DNA of 22,524 nt from contig JAZDIP010000087.1 in NCBI GenBank assembly GCA_043804925.1, forward strand, positions 1 through 22,524, read 5' to 3'. The notes under the pieces were generated by a model. The model saw only the letters and a list, made by a program, of their open reading frames with translations, was not told the origin of the DNA and searched no databases. Both the position numbers and the translations under genes were made by a program. This document shows, piece after piece, positions 6,766-15,800 of this stretch (within the stretch, counting starts at the first letter, position 1; each line of letters opens with the position of its first letter). This DNA comes from ChocPot-Mid sp043804925. Lineage in GTDB: Bacteria; Bacteroidota; Ignavibacteria; Kapaibacteriales; UBA2268.

Positions 6766-7440
6766 ATGACAATCGAATATATTATTGAACTCGATAAAAA
6801 GAAAACTGTTTATTATCAGGTTGATTTAAACAGAAAATATGAGGTTATGGAACCTGAAGATACTCCTGAAAAATGGGTTTTGCTCGATTTCCATAAATGT
6901 CCTGTTTGTTCTCTTAATTCGAAAAAAAGTAAATTTTGCCCGGTTGCATTAGATATTCAGGATATACTTGATTTATTTAAAACAATCAAATCTTATGAGT
7001 ATGTTCAAGTGACAGTTAATACAAACGAAAGAACCTACTTCAAGGAATGTGATGCTCAAATAGTTGTCGGTTCATTGTTTGGATTAATAATGGCAACCAG
7101 CCATTGCCCAATACTATGCAAACTAAAACCTATGGCTATTTTCCACCTGCCATTTTCCACTTATGAAGAGACTTTGGCAAGAACTATCGGATTTTATTTA
7201 TTAAGTGATTATTTAAAAACAAAGAATGGAGAGGAACCCGATACTAAATTGCTTGGTTTAAGAAAATTGTATAAAGAGTTGGAAATAATTAACCGAAGTT
7301 TGAAAAACAGAATTTCTGAGGCAAGTCTTGAAGATTCATCTGTTAATGCAATAGTTAATTTCTTTTCGCTGTCCATATTAATCGAAAAGTCTTTGAATGA
7401 ACAGGTCGAAGATTTAAAAGATTATATCGAAATGTTTTGA
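6766..7440 (+). CDS. conserved hypothetical protein with CPVC and CPxA cysteine motifs
   Basis: The 224-residue soluble protein starts at ATG 6766 after a good AAAGAGGT site (6754-6761). The first half is beta-rich with a short cysteine cluster, HKCPVC (about 43-48) and KFCPVALD (about 56-63), then VGSLFGLIMATSHCPILCKL and KPMAIFHLPFSTYEETLART. The last 90 residues are helical. I recall proteins with this CPVC...CPVA...GL.MA.S.CP...PMA.FHLPF pattern as a conserved uncharacterised family in environmental bacteria; I do not know a function. The cysteines could bind a metal or sense redox state, which is inference. Neighbouring palindromes suggest separate regulation. The gene converges on the metal permease on the other strand. 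Confidence 0.75.
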   Translation: MTIEYIIELDKKKTVYYQVDLNRKYEVMEPEDTPEKWVLLDFHKCPVCSLNSKKSKFCPVALDIQDILDLFKTIKSYEYVQVTVNTNERTYFKECDAQIVVGSLFGLIMATSHCPILCKLKPMAIFHLPFSTYEETLARTIGFYLLSDYLKTKNGEEPDTKLLGLRKLYKELEIINRSLKNRISEASLEDSSVNAIVNFFSLSILIEKSLNEQVEDLKDYIEMF

Positions 7441-7463
7441 AATATTATTTGACTATTAATATT
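7441..7463. terminator. short inverted repeat between convergent genes, possible bidirectional terminator
   Basis: AATATTA (7441-7447) and TAATATT (7457-7463) form a perfect 7-bp AT-only inverted repeat that begins after the plus-strand stop and overlaps the minus-strand stop (7462-7464), with T-rich sequence on the plus-strand exit. Pairing is weak, so this is tentative. Confidence 0.3.
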
Positions 7464-8748
7464 ATTTTACGGTATAACCAACAGAAGTAATAGCAGAAAT
7501 AACGGCATTTAAATCAAAATTTCCCTTAACGTATGCTTCACCCTGAGCGAGGTTGACTTCAACTTCAGTTACACCAATGACACCTGATATTGCTTTTTTG
7601 ATATTCATAACGCAATGGTTGCAAGACATACCTCCAATTTGAATTGTTTTTGATTCCACAGATTTTTCCTTTTTTCTTATTTTACTTAAAATTAATTTTC
7701 TATATAATGAAGCTATTAACATCACAAAAAATATAGAACCGATAATCCACTTTAATTCAGGTGAAATCATGCCTTCATGATTGTGTGCATGACTCATCAT
7801 CGTATGAACATTTATATCAAAATAGATAAATATTTTATCCAGTAACAAACCAAATAATATAGCGGTAATGCTGATCACGGCAATATAAACTATTGATATT
7901 TTCTTTCCTAATGTTTTTAAAAGAATAGTAAATGAAGCTGCATTGGTTGCAGGTCCAACTGCTAAAAATACGAAAGCAACTCCCGGGGAAAATCCCTTCA
8001 TCATTAATGTTACTGCAATCGGAATTGAAGCTGTAGCACAAACATACATTGGGACGCCGACAAGTATCATTAACAACATACCTGCGATACCATTGTTAAT
8101 AACGCTTCCCTGAAAAAAATTATTGGGTATAAGGTAAGCTATTAATCCGGATATTAAAAGACCAATAATAAATTGTACTGAAATATCGTCAAGAAATTCA
8201 ACGAAAGAATACTTGAAGAATTTGTTGAACAAATTTTGCTTTTTTTCGGATTGACATCCACAATCAGCATCGCAAGTATCATCTATTGACATTTTAGATT
8301 TATAATTTTTTATCTCTATCTTTTTAGTTTCTTTTATGTCAGTTTTGATAAATCGGACAACAGTTCCGCCTGCAATTCCCATGATTAATGCAGCGAAGGG
8401 TCTGAAAATGGCGAATACCCAACCCAACATACCATACGTTGCAATTATACTGTCAATCCCTGTCTGTGGTGTTGCTATTAAGAAAGAGACAACCGAACCT
8501 TTAGATGCACCATTTTTTGACATATAAACAGCTGAAGGGACTACACCACATGAACAAAGCGGAAGTGGTATTCCAAAAAGAGCTGCCTTAAAAACAGACA
8601 TGAAATTGTTTTTACCAATATGCCTGACAATTAAATCTTTGTTAAAGAATAAATTCAGTAAACCGACGAACAGCAAACCCAGCATTAAATATGGTGCCAT
8701 TTCAAGAAATAACCATAATGTTTCTTCAAGTATTCCGAAAATAAACAT
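7462..8748 (-). CDS. SO_0444-type Cu/Zn efflux permease with C-terminal HMA domain
   Basis: A 428-residue membrane protein of the ArsP_1/permease family (SO_0444 type), thought to export copper or zinc. It has membrane helices at about 15-35 and 55-75, the core motif PLPLCSCGVVP (Cys65 and Cys67), then SFLIATPQTG and further helices, and a second permease half including VGVPMYVCATASIP and VGPATNAASF. Between the halves lies a cysteine cluster TCDADCGC (about 157-164), and near residue 320 a histidine-rich stretch SHAHNH; both could bind metal. The last 65 residues are a heavy-metal-associated domain with GMSCNHC (Cys376 and Cys379), of the type that delivers Cu(I). Full normal length. It lies 82 bases downstream of rpiB on the same strand, so partial cotranscription is possible. 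Confidence 0.9.
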   Translation of the reverse strand: MFIFGILEETLWLFLEMAPYLMLGLLFVGLLNLFFNKDLIVRHIGKNNFMSVFKAALFGIPLPLCSCGVVPSAVYMSKNGASKGSVVSFLIATPQTGIDSIIATYGMLGWVFAIFRPFAALIMGIAGGTVVRFIKTDIKETKKIEIKNYKSKMSIDDTCDADCGCQSEKKQNLFNKFFKYSFVEFLDDISVQFIIGLLISGLIAYLIPNNFFQGSVINNGIAGMLLMILVGVPMYVCATASIPIAVTLMMKGFSPGVAFVFLAVGPATNAASFTILLKTLGKKISIVYIAVISITAILFGLLLDKIFIYFDINVHTMMSHAHNHEGMISPELKWIIGSIFFVMLIASLYRKLILSKIRKKEKSVESKTIQIGGMSCNHCVMNIKKAISGVIGVTEVEVNLAQGEAYVKGNFDLNAVISAITSVGYTVK

Positions 8749-8830
8749 AATTATTAAAAACTAATTAATTTTTTAGTGACAACTAATGTATTGAAGGATT
8801 GGGGATGTAAATATTTTATTTCGAGATGGT

Positions 8831-9271
8831 TTAACACCCGGTTAATTCATGAATTTTTTGAACCCTGACTGCATGACGTCCACCATCGAAATCAGTATTC
8901 AGAAAAATTTCAGTTATTTTTTGAGCAGTTTCATAATCCATTAAGCGCGCTCCAAGGTTAAGGACATTAGCATCATTATGTTTACGGGTAAGGAAAGCCA
9001 TTTCTTCAGAGCAGCAGTTCGCGGCTCTTATCCCTTTGACTTTATTACAAACGATGCTCATTCCAATTCCTGAGCCACATATGATTATTCCATAATCCGC
9101 TTCACCTTTTGCTACAGATAAAGAAGCAGTGAAAGCAAAGTCAGGATAATCGCAACTGTCAAGCGAGTTTGTTCCGAAATTGAGAATTTCATGATTTTGG
9201 CTTTTCAGCCAATTCATTAATTTGTCTTTTAATTCAAATCCTGCATGGTCACAAGCAATTGCTATTTTCAT
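8831..9271 (-). CDS. rpiB: ribose-5-phosphate isomerase B
   Basis: The 146-residue enzyme interconverts ribose 5-phosphate and ribulose 5-phosphate in the pentose phosphate pathway. Conserved active-site features are all present: ACDHAG at the N-terminus (Asp8, His9), CGSGIGMSI with the catalytic Cys65, TRKHNDANVLNLGAR with His98, and the phosphate-binding basic segment GGRHAVRV near the C-terminus. Length is standard. It is cytosolic. It reads toward the metal permease and is separated from the thioesterase gene upstream by a 245-base gap with two hairpins. No obvious Shine-Dalgarno precedes the start. Confidence 0.96.
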   Translation of the reverse strand: MKIAIACDHAGFELKDKLMNWLKSQNHEILNFGTNSLDSCDYPDFAFTASLSVAKGEADYGIIICGSGIGMSIVCNKVKGIRAANCCSEEMAFLTRKHNDANVLNLGARLMDYETAQKITEIFLNTDFDGGRHAVRVQKIHELTGC

Positions 9272-9362
9272 AATGTAATAAAATATTTGGTAAAATTATT
9301 AATGATGCAAATTAAGAAATATAGTAAAATCAAAAAAATTTTGATTGATTTTTGATTGTATA

Positions 9363-9389
9363 TTTTGTCAGTTGCAACAACTGACAAAA
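9363..9389. repeat. perfect 12-bp hairpin
   Basis: TTTTGTCAGTTG (9363-9374) and CAACTGACAAAA (9378-9389) are perfect complements around a 3-base loop CAA. It lies between the thioesterase stop and the rpiB start, both minus strand. Neither flank has a T run, so it is not a classical terminator; a processing site or a mobile-repeat remnant are alternatives. Confidence 0.85.
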
Positions 9390-9429
9390 CAAACGGATAA
9401 TATGGATTCTGTAATTCATAAGATAACAG

Positions 9430-9449
9430 ATTCCTGCTTTCGCAGGAAT
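9430..9449. repeat. REP-like palindrome ATTCCTGC-TTTC-GCAGGAAT
   Basis: A perfect 8-bp inverted repeat around TTTC at 9430-9449, 68 bases beyond the thioesterase stop. It has the same architecture as dispersed intergenic repeats such as Neisseria dRS3 (ATTCC...GGAAT ends), and the outer TCTGT/ACAGA just left of it can pair as well. One copy in this window, so dispersal is inferred. Confidence 0.6.
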
Positions 9450-9516
9450 GACTCTAACTGGAAGTGTTTTTTTAAATAACGAACTTTAATTTTTCTGACA
9501 GGTCAAAGAACTTTCT

Positions 9517-10257
9517 TTACAAAATCCACAAAATTCTGCTTCTGCAGGCAACTTTTAAGTCTTTCAATTTGACCAATTCAATAATGTATTCATTCTCAGA
9601 CATCATTTCCATTTTTACTTCTAATTTATCCCCATATAAGACTTCCGATAAAAAATTGATTTCAAATTTTTTGATATTGAAGTTTTGATGATGTTCCAAA
9701 GAAAATGCATCTAACATCATTTGGATATATCTTGAACTTGTTACATGTTTATTAATATCTATATCGCTGTAAAAAGCTTCTAAAGTTCTAATTTTTTGAA
9801 TATTATCTGATATTTCTGGTATTTTTTCAGGATTTCCGGTATGTTTTTCTTTATCTGAAACTATAAAATCTAAATTCAGGTGTTTCTTTAATGGTACAAA
9901 TCTTCGTGATTTAATATCAATCATAGCCCACATTGTACATGCAGAAGCAAAAAGGTTTTTATTATCATCATAGACATTAAACCTTCTTTTTGTGAAAACA
10001 TCCTGAATGTCATCCACCCAAGTTTCAATCCACAAATTATTAGTACTTGGCTGATTCGCTAAAAACTCAAAACTAATTCTGCCCAGCATCCAGGTTCTAC
10101 CATTTTCCATCAAATCTTCAATTCCAAACTTGTTGGATTCAGCATGTTTGCCGGCGGCATCCAATACGCTGTTAATCAAATTGACAAATGAAATTCGATT
10201 TTTAAAATCAAATTGTCCGGGTCTAAAATAATATTGATATAATCCGATTTTTTCCAT
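9517..10257 (-). CDS. acyl-ACP thioesterase
   Basis: A 246-residue double hotdog-fold acyl-ACP thioesterase (family of plant FatA/FatB and bacterial counterparts) that releases fatty acids from acyl carrier protein. The first hotdog holds RISFVNLINSVLDAAGKHAE and ENGRTWMLGRISFEF; the second begins near residue 155 with the active-site region FYSDIDINKHVTSSRYIQMM (Asp167, Asn169 and His171 in the expected places). The usual HVNN/HVNS is HVTS here, so one commonly conserved Asn is a Thr. The end VKLKDLKVACRSRILWIL matches the final strand of the fold. It lies between two repeat-rich gaps and seems to be a single-gene unit. Cytosolic. Confidence 0.88.
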   Translation of the reverse strand: MEKIGLYQYYFRPGQFDFKNRISFVNLINSVLDAAGKHAESNKFGIEDLMENGRTWMLGRISFEFLANQPSTNNLWIETWVDDIQDVFTKRRFNVYDDNKNLFASACTMWAMIDIKSRRFVPLKKHLNLDFIVSDKEKHTGNPEKIPEISDNIQKIRTLEAFYSDIDINKHVTSSRYIQMMLDAFSLEHHQNFNIKKFEINFLSEVLYGDKLEVKMEMMSENEYIIELVKLKDLKVACRSRILWIL

Positions 10258-10264
10258 AATTTTC

Positions 10265-10349
10265 CTACAAACAGGTCGCTGCTATGCAGCTTAAAAACAC
10301 CATTTTTTTTATTTTTTTTTCTACAATCAGGTTGCTGCTACGGAGCTTA
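10265..10349. repeat. two copies of a 29-bp palindromic dispersed repeat
   Basis: A 29-base segment at 10265-10293 recurs at 10321-10349 with four mismatches, 56 bases apart. Both carry a small inverted repeat; in copy 1 GCTGC and GCAGC pair around TAT. On the minus strand the units read TAAGCTGCATAGCAGCGACC... and TAAGCTCCGTAGCAGCAACC..., like a repeat I recall as widespread between genes in Bacteroidota-type genomes. They lie upstream of the thioesterase gene with T-runs between them. Confidence 0.8.
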
Positions 10350-10423
10350 ATTTCTCTCATACAAATTAGCTGCCATGTTGTCGAAACTACGTTGTTACGT
10401 AATTCAAAATTAATTTAAAACAC

Positions 10424-10484
10424 TTTACAAACTTTTAAACTTTATGAACTTTATGAACTTTATGAACTTTATAAACTTTACAAC
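10424..10484. repeat. nonamer tandem repeat TTTATGAAC
   Basis: Seven units of about nine bases: TTTACAAAC, TTTTAAAC, three exact TTTATGAAC (10441-10467), TTTATAAAC and a shortened TTTACAAC. The array ends three bases before the stop of the OmpA gene on the minus strand, so it forms that gene's 3' UTR. Outer units are more diverged than the core. Confidence 0.9.
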
Positions 10485-10487
10485 TTT

Positions 10488-12677
10488 CTACTTTTCAATC
10501 TCTGTTTCGACTGTTATATTTACAGTACGGCAATAAAAGCGTCCTTCAGGTAATTCATTGTTGTAAATTAATTCTGCTTCTCCGATACCTTCGAAGCTAA
10601 TATCTTTTGAATTTTGTATTTTGGACGCAACATTTTCTGCACGCCTATTCGACAGATTAAGATTGTAATCATCGTTACCCATCCTATCTGTGTATCCCTG
10701 AATATAAACCTTGGATTTTTCTTCAATACGCTCGTTAATAAATTCCAAAATTCTCTCATTTGTACGATTAAATTCGGCTTTGTCGAAATCAAATAAAATC
10801 AAGCTGTATTTATCAACCTTTTTGTCACCTTCACTGCCTAATTGCTTTTCGGCAATTGTTTTTTTATCAACATAAATTGTATCGGGTTTGCTTAATATCT
10901 TGTTTCCCTGTTCATCTGTAACTTCCAATTTAAATATTACCGGTTCTGAGTTTTTTGGAATTGTTTGCTTTGCTTCGGAGAGTCTCCATATCAATCTTTC
11001 CGGCATTTTAAATTCTCCCCTAAAAATGATTAATGATATATCCGATTGTATTACTTCCAAATTCCATCTTGTAACATTATAGCAGGTACTTGCATTGTTA
11101 TAAAACCGAATTTGAAACGGCTTAACTTCATTCAAAGTATCATTAATAATAACAGGAGCAAGAATTTCCAAATTATCGGAACTTATTTCAACCCTTCGGT
11201 TTTCTTCTATACCATCGGCATCATTATTATTTGAAGCTTTTACCGGTAAGCTGGCAAAATCAACATTAATCCTTTCAGGTTGAATTTTCCAAATATTAAC
11301 AAAGTAATCTTTAACGGCATTTGCCCGTCTTTTCGATAGTTCCAGATTCTCTTTCTCCCTGTTGAGCCCGGAATTATAACCTGTTAAAGTTATTTTCGCA
11401 TCGGGATATACGGACATTCTTTTTGCAACAATATTCATTATATGATAATATGTCTCAAGAGTAGATGTATTACTCAAATATTCAATTTTAAATCTGTTTG
11501 CTTTTGCTTCATTCAACATTGTATACCTCAATGGTATATTCGAAGAATTATCATCGAAAAAGATATAGTTCAACAAAGGTTTTATACTTGTAGACAGAAA
11601 TTCTTCGACTTTTAATTCTGCTTTTGGATATTCTGTTTTTCCATCAGAAGCCATTGCATAAACTTTGAGGCAATTCCTGTTAACCTTGCCATTGTCAATT
11701 CTATCCGATATTGAAATATTTTTAAATCTATCTTTGGGGGGATAAAATAAAGTATCAACTCTATTCATTACGCATGTTATTATTAAATTATTATCCGACA
11801 AGCTTGTATCATAAGTAAGATATGTCCTTCCTTTTTCCATATATTCTTCTTTAATATCGGCTATCTCGATGTTCACATTCCTAATTGAATCCTTATTCCG
11901 TCTTATCTCCCTTATTTCGTATTTCACAGTAGGATTCACAGAATACTTGAGTGTAATTCCCAATCTTAATGTATTTACATCCCAGGTCAGATTACTGCCA
12001 ATATCGGAATATCCGGTTTCAAAAAATACTTCGGGACAAATTAAATATTTCCCGTTATAATTTACGGGTATATCGTAACCAAAACCAACTATCAAAGATG
12101 CTTGAATGCCTAATTTCGCTTCAACATTTTTATCCATATCTGCAATATATTTTGACCCATCAGGGAATGTAAAATTTGAGTAATCCAGTAAGGATTTATC
12201 ATGCTCAAACATTTGTGAAAATCTAATGCCTGCATTAAATCCCCCAAACAATGAGAACTCCTTAAAAAGACGATATCGAATCAGTGGCTCAAGTTTAATA
12301 TTGGATAAATCTGAATTAATTATATGTTTTACGTTTGCAGTACTTAGATTCCCATTTTCAATTACTGTTTCGGGAATATCTCCAATAATCTCCGCTTTAT
12401 GATGAGTATAAATTCCCCTTAAGAATAAAGAAGTTCTATTCGTAAATCTATATTCATAAAAAGCCCCAAAAGATATACCTGTGCTGTTGCCAACTGCCGA
12501 CCTCGGGATGCTATCTACTACAGATGGCAATTGTCTCATGTCCACTGCCTGAAAAATATTATTGTAATATGCTGATATCCCGTATTTTGTACCTAAAAGA
12601 AAATCTTCATCACCGGCTGATGAAATTTCAATAACTGATAAAAAACCTATTAGTAAATAAAATATTTTTTTATACAT
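10488..12677 (-). CDS. outer-membrane barrel protein with two OmpA-like domains
   Basis: A 729-residue envelope protein. A signal peptide (MYKKIFYLLIGFLSVIEISS, cut near residue 21) precedes an outer-membrane barrel-like region (about 25-250) with alternating aromatic strands such as GISFGAFYEYRF and FSLFGGFNAGIRFS. A first OmpA-like domain (about 370-500) holds FFDDNSSNIP, ITLTGYNSG and the helix ELSKRRANAVKDYF with closing ENRRVEI. A linker with beta-sandwich character (about 505-600) leads to a second, shorter OmpA domain (about 622-725): ILFDFDKAEFN, VYIQGYTDRMG and NLSNRRAENVAS. Both domains keep the Asp/Arg pattern that binds diaminopimelate of peptidoglycan, so the protein probably ties the outer membrane to the wall. 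Two OmpA domains in tandem are unusual in model bacteria, but I recall them in Kapabacteria-like genomes. Confidence 0.87.
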   Translation of the reverse strand: MYKKIFYLLIGFLSVIEISSAGDEDFLLGTKYGISAYYNNIFQAVDMRQLPSVVDSIPRSAVGNSTGISFGAFYEYRFTNRTSLFLRGIYTHHKAEIIGDIPETVIENGNLSTANVKHIINSDLSNIKLEPLIRYRLFKEFSLFGGFNAGIRFSQMFEHDKSLLDYSNFTFPDGSKYIADMDKNVEAKLGIQASLIVGFGYDIPVNYNGKYLICPEVFFETGYSDIGSNLTWDVNTLRLGITLKYSVNPTVKYEIREIRRNKDSIRNVNIEIADIKEEYMEKGRTYLTYDTSLSDNNLIITCVMNRVDTLFYPPKDRFKNISISDRIDNGKVNRNCLKVYAMASDGKTEYPKAELKVEEFLSTSIKPLLNYIFFDDNSSNIPLRYTMLNEAKANRFKIEYLSNTSTLETYYHIMNIVAKRMSVYPDAKITLTGYNSGLNREKENLELSKRRANAVKDYFVNIWKIQPERINVDFASLPVKASNNNDADGIEENRRVEISSDNLEILAPVIINDTLNEVKPFQIRFYNNASTCYNVTRWNLEVIQSDISLIIFRGEFKMPERLIWRLSEAKQTIPKNSEPVIFKLEVTDEQGNKILSKPDTIYVDKKTIAEKQLGSEGDKKVDKYSLILFDFDKAEFNRTNERILEFINERIEEKSKVYIQGYTDRMGNDDYNLNLSNRRAENVASKIQNSKDISFEGIGEAELIYNNELPEGRFYCRTVNITVETEIEK

Positions 12678-12697
12678 AATCTATTTTTTTTCATTTG

Positions 12698-12703
12698 ACA
12701 TCC
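12698..12703 (-). promoter_or_regulatory. GGATGT motif in ompA-type leader, possible CsrA site
   Basis: On the minus strand the leader reads CGGGATGTC, with GGATGT ending 20 bases before the start codon. The core matches the GGAUGU end of the known CsrA consensus. No strong hairpin presents it, so it is only a candidate. Confidence 0.2.
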
Positions 12704-12802
12704 CGAAATTATCTTAACAGTCAATATTTTATTCCTTAAATTGACAATAGATGCCTCTAATATATCCGTCTTTTAACGGTAAACTTTTTACAAAATTAAA
12801 AA

Positions 12803-12834
12803 AATCGTTTCTATAATTAATTATAGAAACGATT
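12803..12834 (-). terminator. perfect 32-bp palindromic terminator of the giant secreted-protein gene
   Basis: AATCGTTTCTATAATT (12803-12818) and AATTATAGAAACGATT (12819-12834) are exact complements with no spacer. On the minus strand the stem runs directly into a T run (7 T, then AATTTTG), so it is a rho-independent terminator about 30 bases after the stop at 12866. The sequence at 12835-12848 (CCGTCAATTGACGG) is a second perfect 14-bp palindrome abutting it, followed on the plus strand by TTTTT. Confidence 0.85.
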
Positions 12835-12865
12835 CCGTCAATTGACGGTTTTTCAAATATAACAA

Positions 12866-15800
12866 TTAATCCTTAATCATGGTTCCATTATAAATAACTA
12901 ATTCTCCTTTTTCGTTTATTCCTTCAAATTTGTAAATATACGTTGCTTTTGGTGAATTTGCACAGAACCAGTAAACCATATTATATCCTAAACCTGTCGG
13001 GCAGTCCTTAATTCTTGTAACTTCCTGTCCATCCAAAGTAAATATTACGATCGATAAACTTCTAAGTTCTCTTGGCAAATAATATGAGAAATATGTATTA
13101 TGAATTACAGGATTTGGATAATTCTTTACATTAACAATCCAGTTAGGTCCTTCAAATGGAATTTGTAACTGCCTCGAATTATTATTTGTACAGAACTCGG
13201 AATTCTTTACGTTATTCTGGACGGAAGCAAGAAACTCAATATATTCGAGTGAATCTTCAACTTTGTATATAGTATTCATCTGGATTTTCTCAAATTTGTC
13301 AATAAAATTGAAAACTTCAGAACCAACCAATACTGTATCTCCCAAATTAGATATTGCGTATATATTGACTGTAACATTTTCGGCGGGTGTTACACCATTT
13401 TGTATTTTAGCAGTTAATCGAACATCCGAATTATATTTCAATTTTGATTGAGATGCCGTCAGGTCATATAAATTAAGGTCAACAGCAGGTAAATCCAGTA
13501 TTTCGGAATCTTTGTACGAATAAAGTGCCGGTTCGCTGTTTGGTACAACGGATTTACCCCTATATGTTACATCAACAGACGGAATAACTGCTCCCGTATC
13601 GAACATACAGCTACATACTCCTTCAACTTCCGTGAAGTTCAATAATAATTGTTTCTTTTCACCGGGTACACATGCACCCATACTCGCAATAATCTTGTTA
13701 TCTACAATGGTACAATTTGCAGGTAATTTCTCTAAAATTGGCTTGAAATACGGTCCAATTTCGATTTCAAGAATGGCATTTTCAGCCATATCGTTACCAT
13801 AGTTAGTTATCTGGACCAAAGATTCAATATCCTTAGGTTCATCGCTTTTAAATGTCAAAATTGCATCTTTCTTCGGTTCTTCCCCATTTATTTTGTTTAC
13901 TTTTTTGAAATTATCCAGTTTCGGTCCAACTGTCGAAAGAAATATCGGACCAGCTGTTGAACTGTTTTTTCCAAATGGCTCAGAATTATAGTTCAAAGTT
14001 TCACTTATTGTAATTGGGAAGTTTTCAAAGTTTCCATAGCTTAATACTTCTCCTTGCGATAGAATATAAAATTCAGTCAAATCCTTATTCGGGAAGTCCT
14101 TGAATTGAGATAAATCTATTGTTTCTAATCCAGTAAGGTTATCGTAGCTCGAAGGTATAGGACTTGCAAGCATACCAAAATCGTTATAATTTACATCCAT
14201 ATTTGACCATTTTGCTTTGCATGTGCTACGGTAATCATCAGTTGACTCAACCTTAATATTTTCAAGATTGCCCGTTCCTATTACAAATTTCTGATATTGA
14301 GTAACATTGCCGTAATAATCCCTATTCGAAACTGAAAATTTCAAAGGAGGAACATCGTAATCAATTTGAGTGCTTTGCACTTTTTCCTTTTTTTGCTTAC
14401 CAATAGCATTCTCATCATAATGCCTTCTTTCACCATCGATGTTAAAATTGACATCATAAGTTCCCCTTTTCAAATCCGTATCAACATTTAATAGAAATAC
14501 AAAGTATGCTCTGCGTGATGGTTGCAATAAAGGTAATGTATTCCCGATTTTAACCAGCACTTCTCCTTCCGGTTGATTAAATCTCCAACCTGCCTTAAAA
14601 GCTCCTATATCATCACCACCCTGTATAATCTCACCTGTAACAGGGTCAACCTTCGCAGGCACCAAAGGTCTGGGATATGCAACATAAGACATAACTATTT
14701 TTGTATCCATAAGTTCTGCAGGAAGCAAAGGTGTAATTCTTGTATTTATCCAATTATCATCAGTACCATTCATTACTTCAATTTTTACTTCGAGAAAATT
14801 TCCACTAACCGTCTTTGGATAATCGGCTAATTCCGGATTATCCGGGTCAGCATCCGGTATCAAAGTAACGTTAGTCCTCCAATTAAAATTCGGGTCTATA
14901 ATTGTCGACATATTGAACGATGGTGAAATCAAACTACATGGGTCTTTACCTCCAGAATAGGTCGTAATCGAAGCTTCCCCATATCCATAAGAAACATGAT
15001 ACGGGTCAAAATTATTATCGTATTCGTGTGGTTCTCCTTCATCTTTAACCTTGAATTTGATATATGTGGTATCAAATCCATATTTAACAAATGTGGGATT
15101 TGCCTGAGCAGTCAATTTAAAATCAACACCTTGAGCATAACCGCTGAGGACATGAGAAAATATTACCCAAGGCGACCCTCCGAATATTTCTTCTACGACA
15201 AGCCAGCCGCCTTTGCTAATATCAACAGGACCTTCCCTTCCTTGCCCTTCGTATATGCATTTGAACTTGAAATGAGTTTTACCCAGATTCTCAAAGAAAT
15301 CATCTCCGTATTCATTATCTCCACCATGGTACCATCCTGATGTTACCATCCCATATATATCATCCTGAAATGGTTCTTCGGGATAATCAGGCCAATCCTC
15401 ACCATTGTCTAACATAAATCCATCATGTAAATATCCTGTTTTTGATTGAAATCTGTCTCCTCTGTCATCTATCCAATCGTCAATTCCGTCGAAGTTATTG
15501 TCATCCAAAGACGGTGGTATTAAAAGCTGTGGAACATAGATATGGTACTGATATGGGTCCTCCCAAACCTCTATTTCATTTTTTGTATTTGGGTTATCGA
15601 GCCATTTCTTGAAAATATCTCCATCAACTTCTACAATTGAATTAATATCGTAAGTCCCGTCGGGTTTTGTTGGTAATGTTATCTTATATCCTCCCATTCC
15701 TTTAGGAATATCATAAACCATATATCCAAACACACCATCACCCAGTTCTTCTACTCCCTCGATTCTTTCCGAAGCGTCATTGTAATCCACATCATGTCCC

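Noticed and set aside
9363..9389. 12-bp hairpin considered as a rho-independent terminator
   Set aside because: No T run follows the stem on either strand, so it is listed only as a hairpin.
12803..12834. Perfect 32-bp palindrome considered as an insertion-sequence end
   Set aside because: No transposase or second copy lies nearby, and the T run after the stem next to a gene end explains it as a terminator.
14996..15340. 114-residue plus-strand reading frame inside the giant gene
   Set aside because: Also antisense shadow, with composition of a reversed coding strand and no ribosome binding site.
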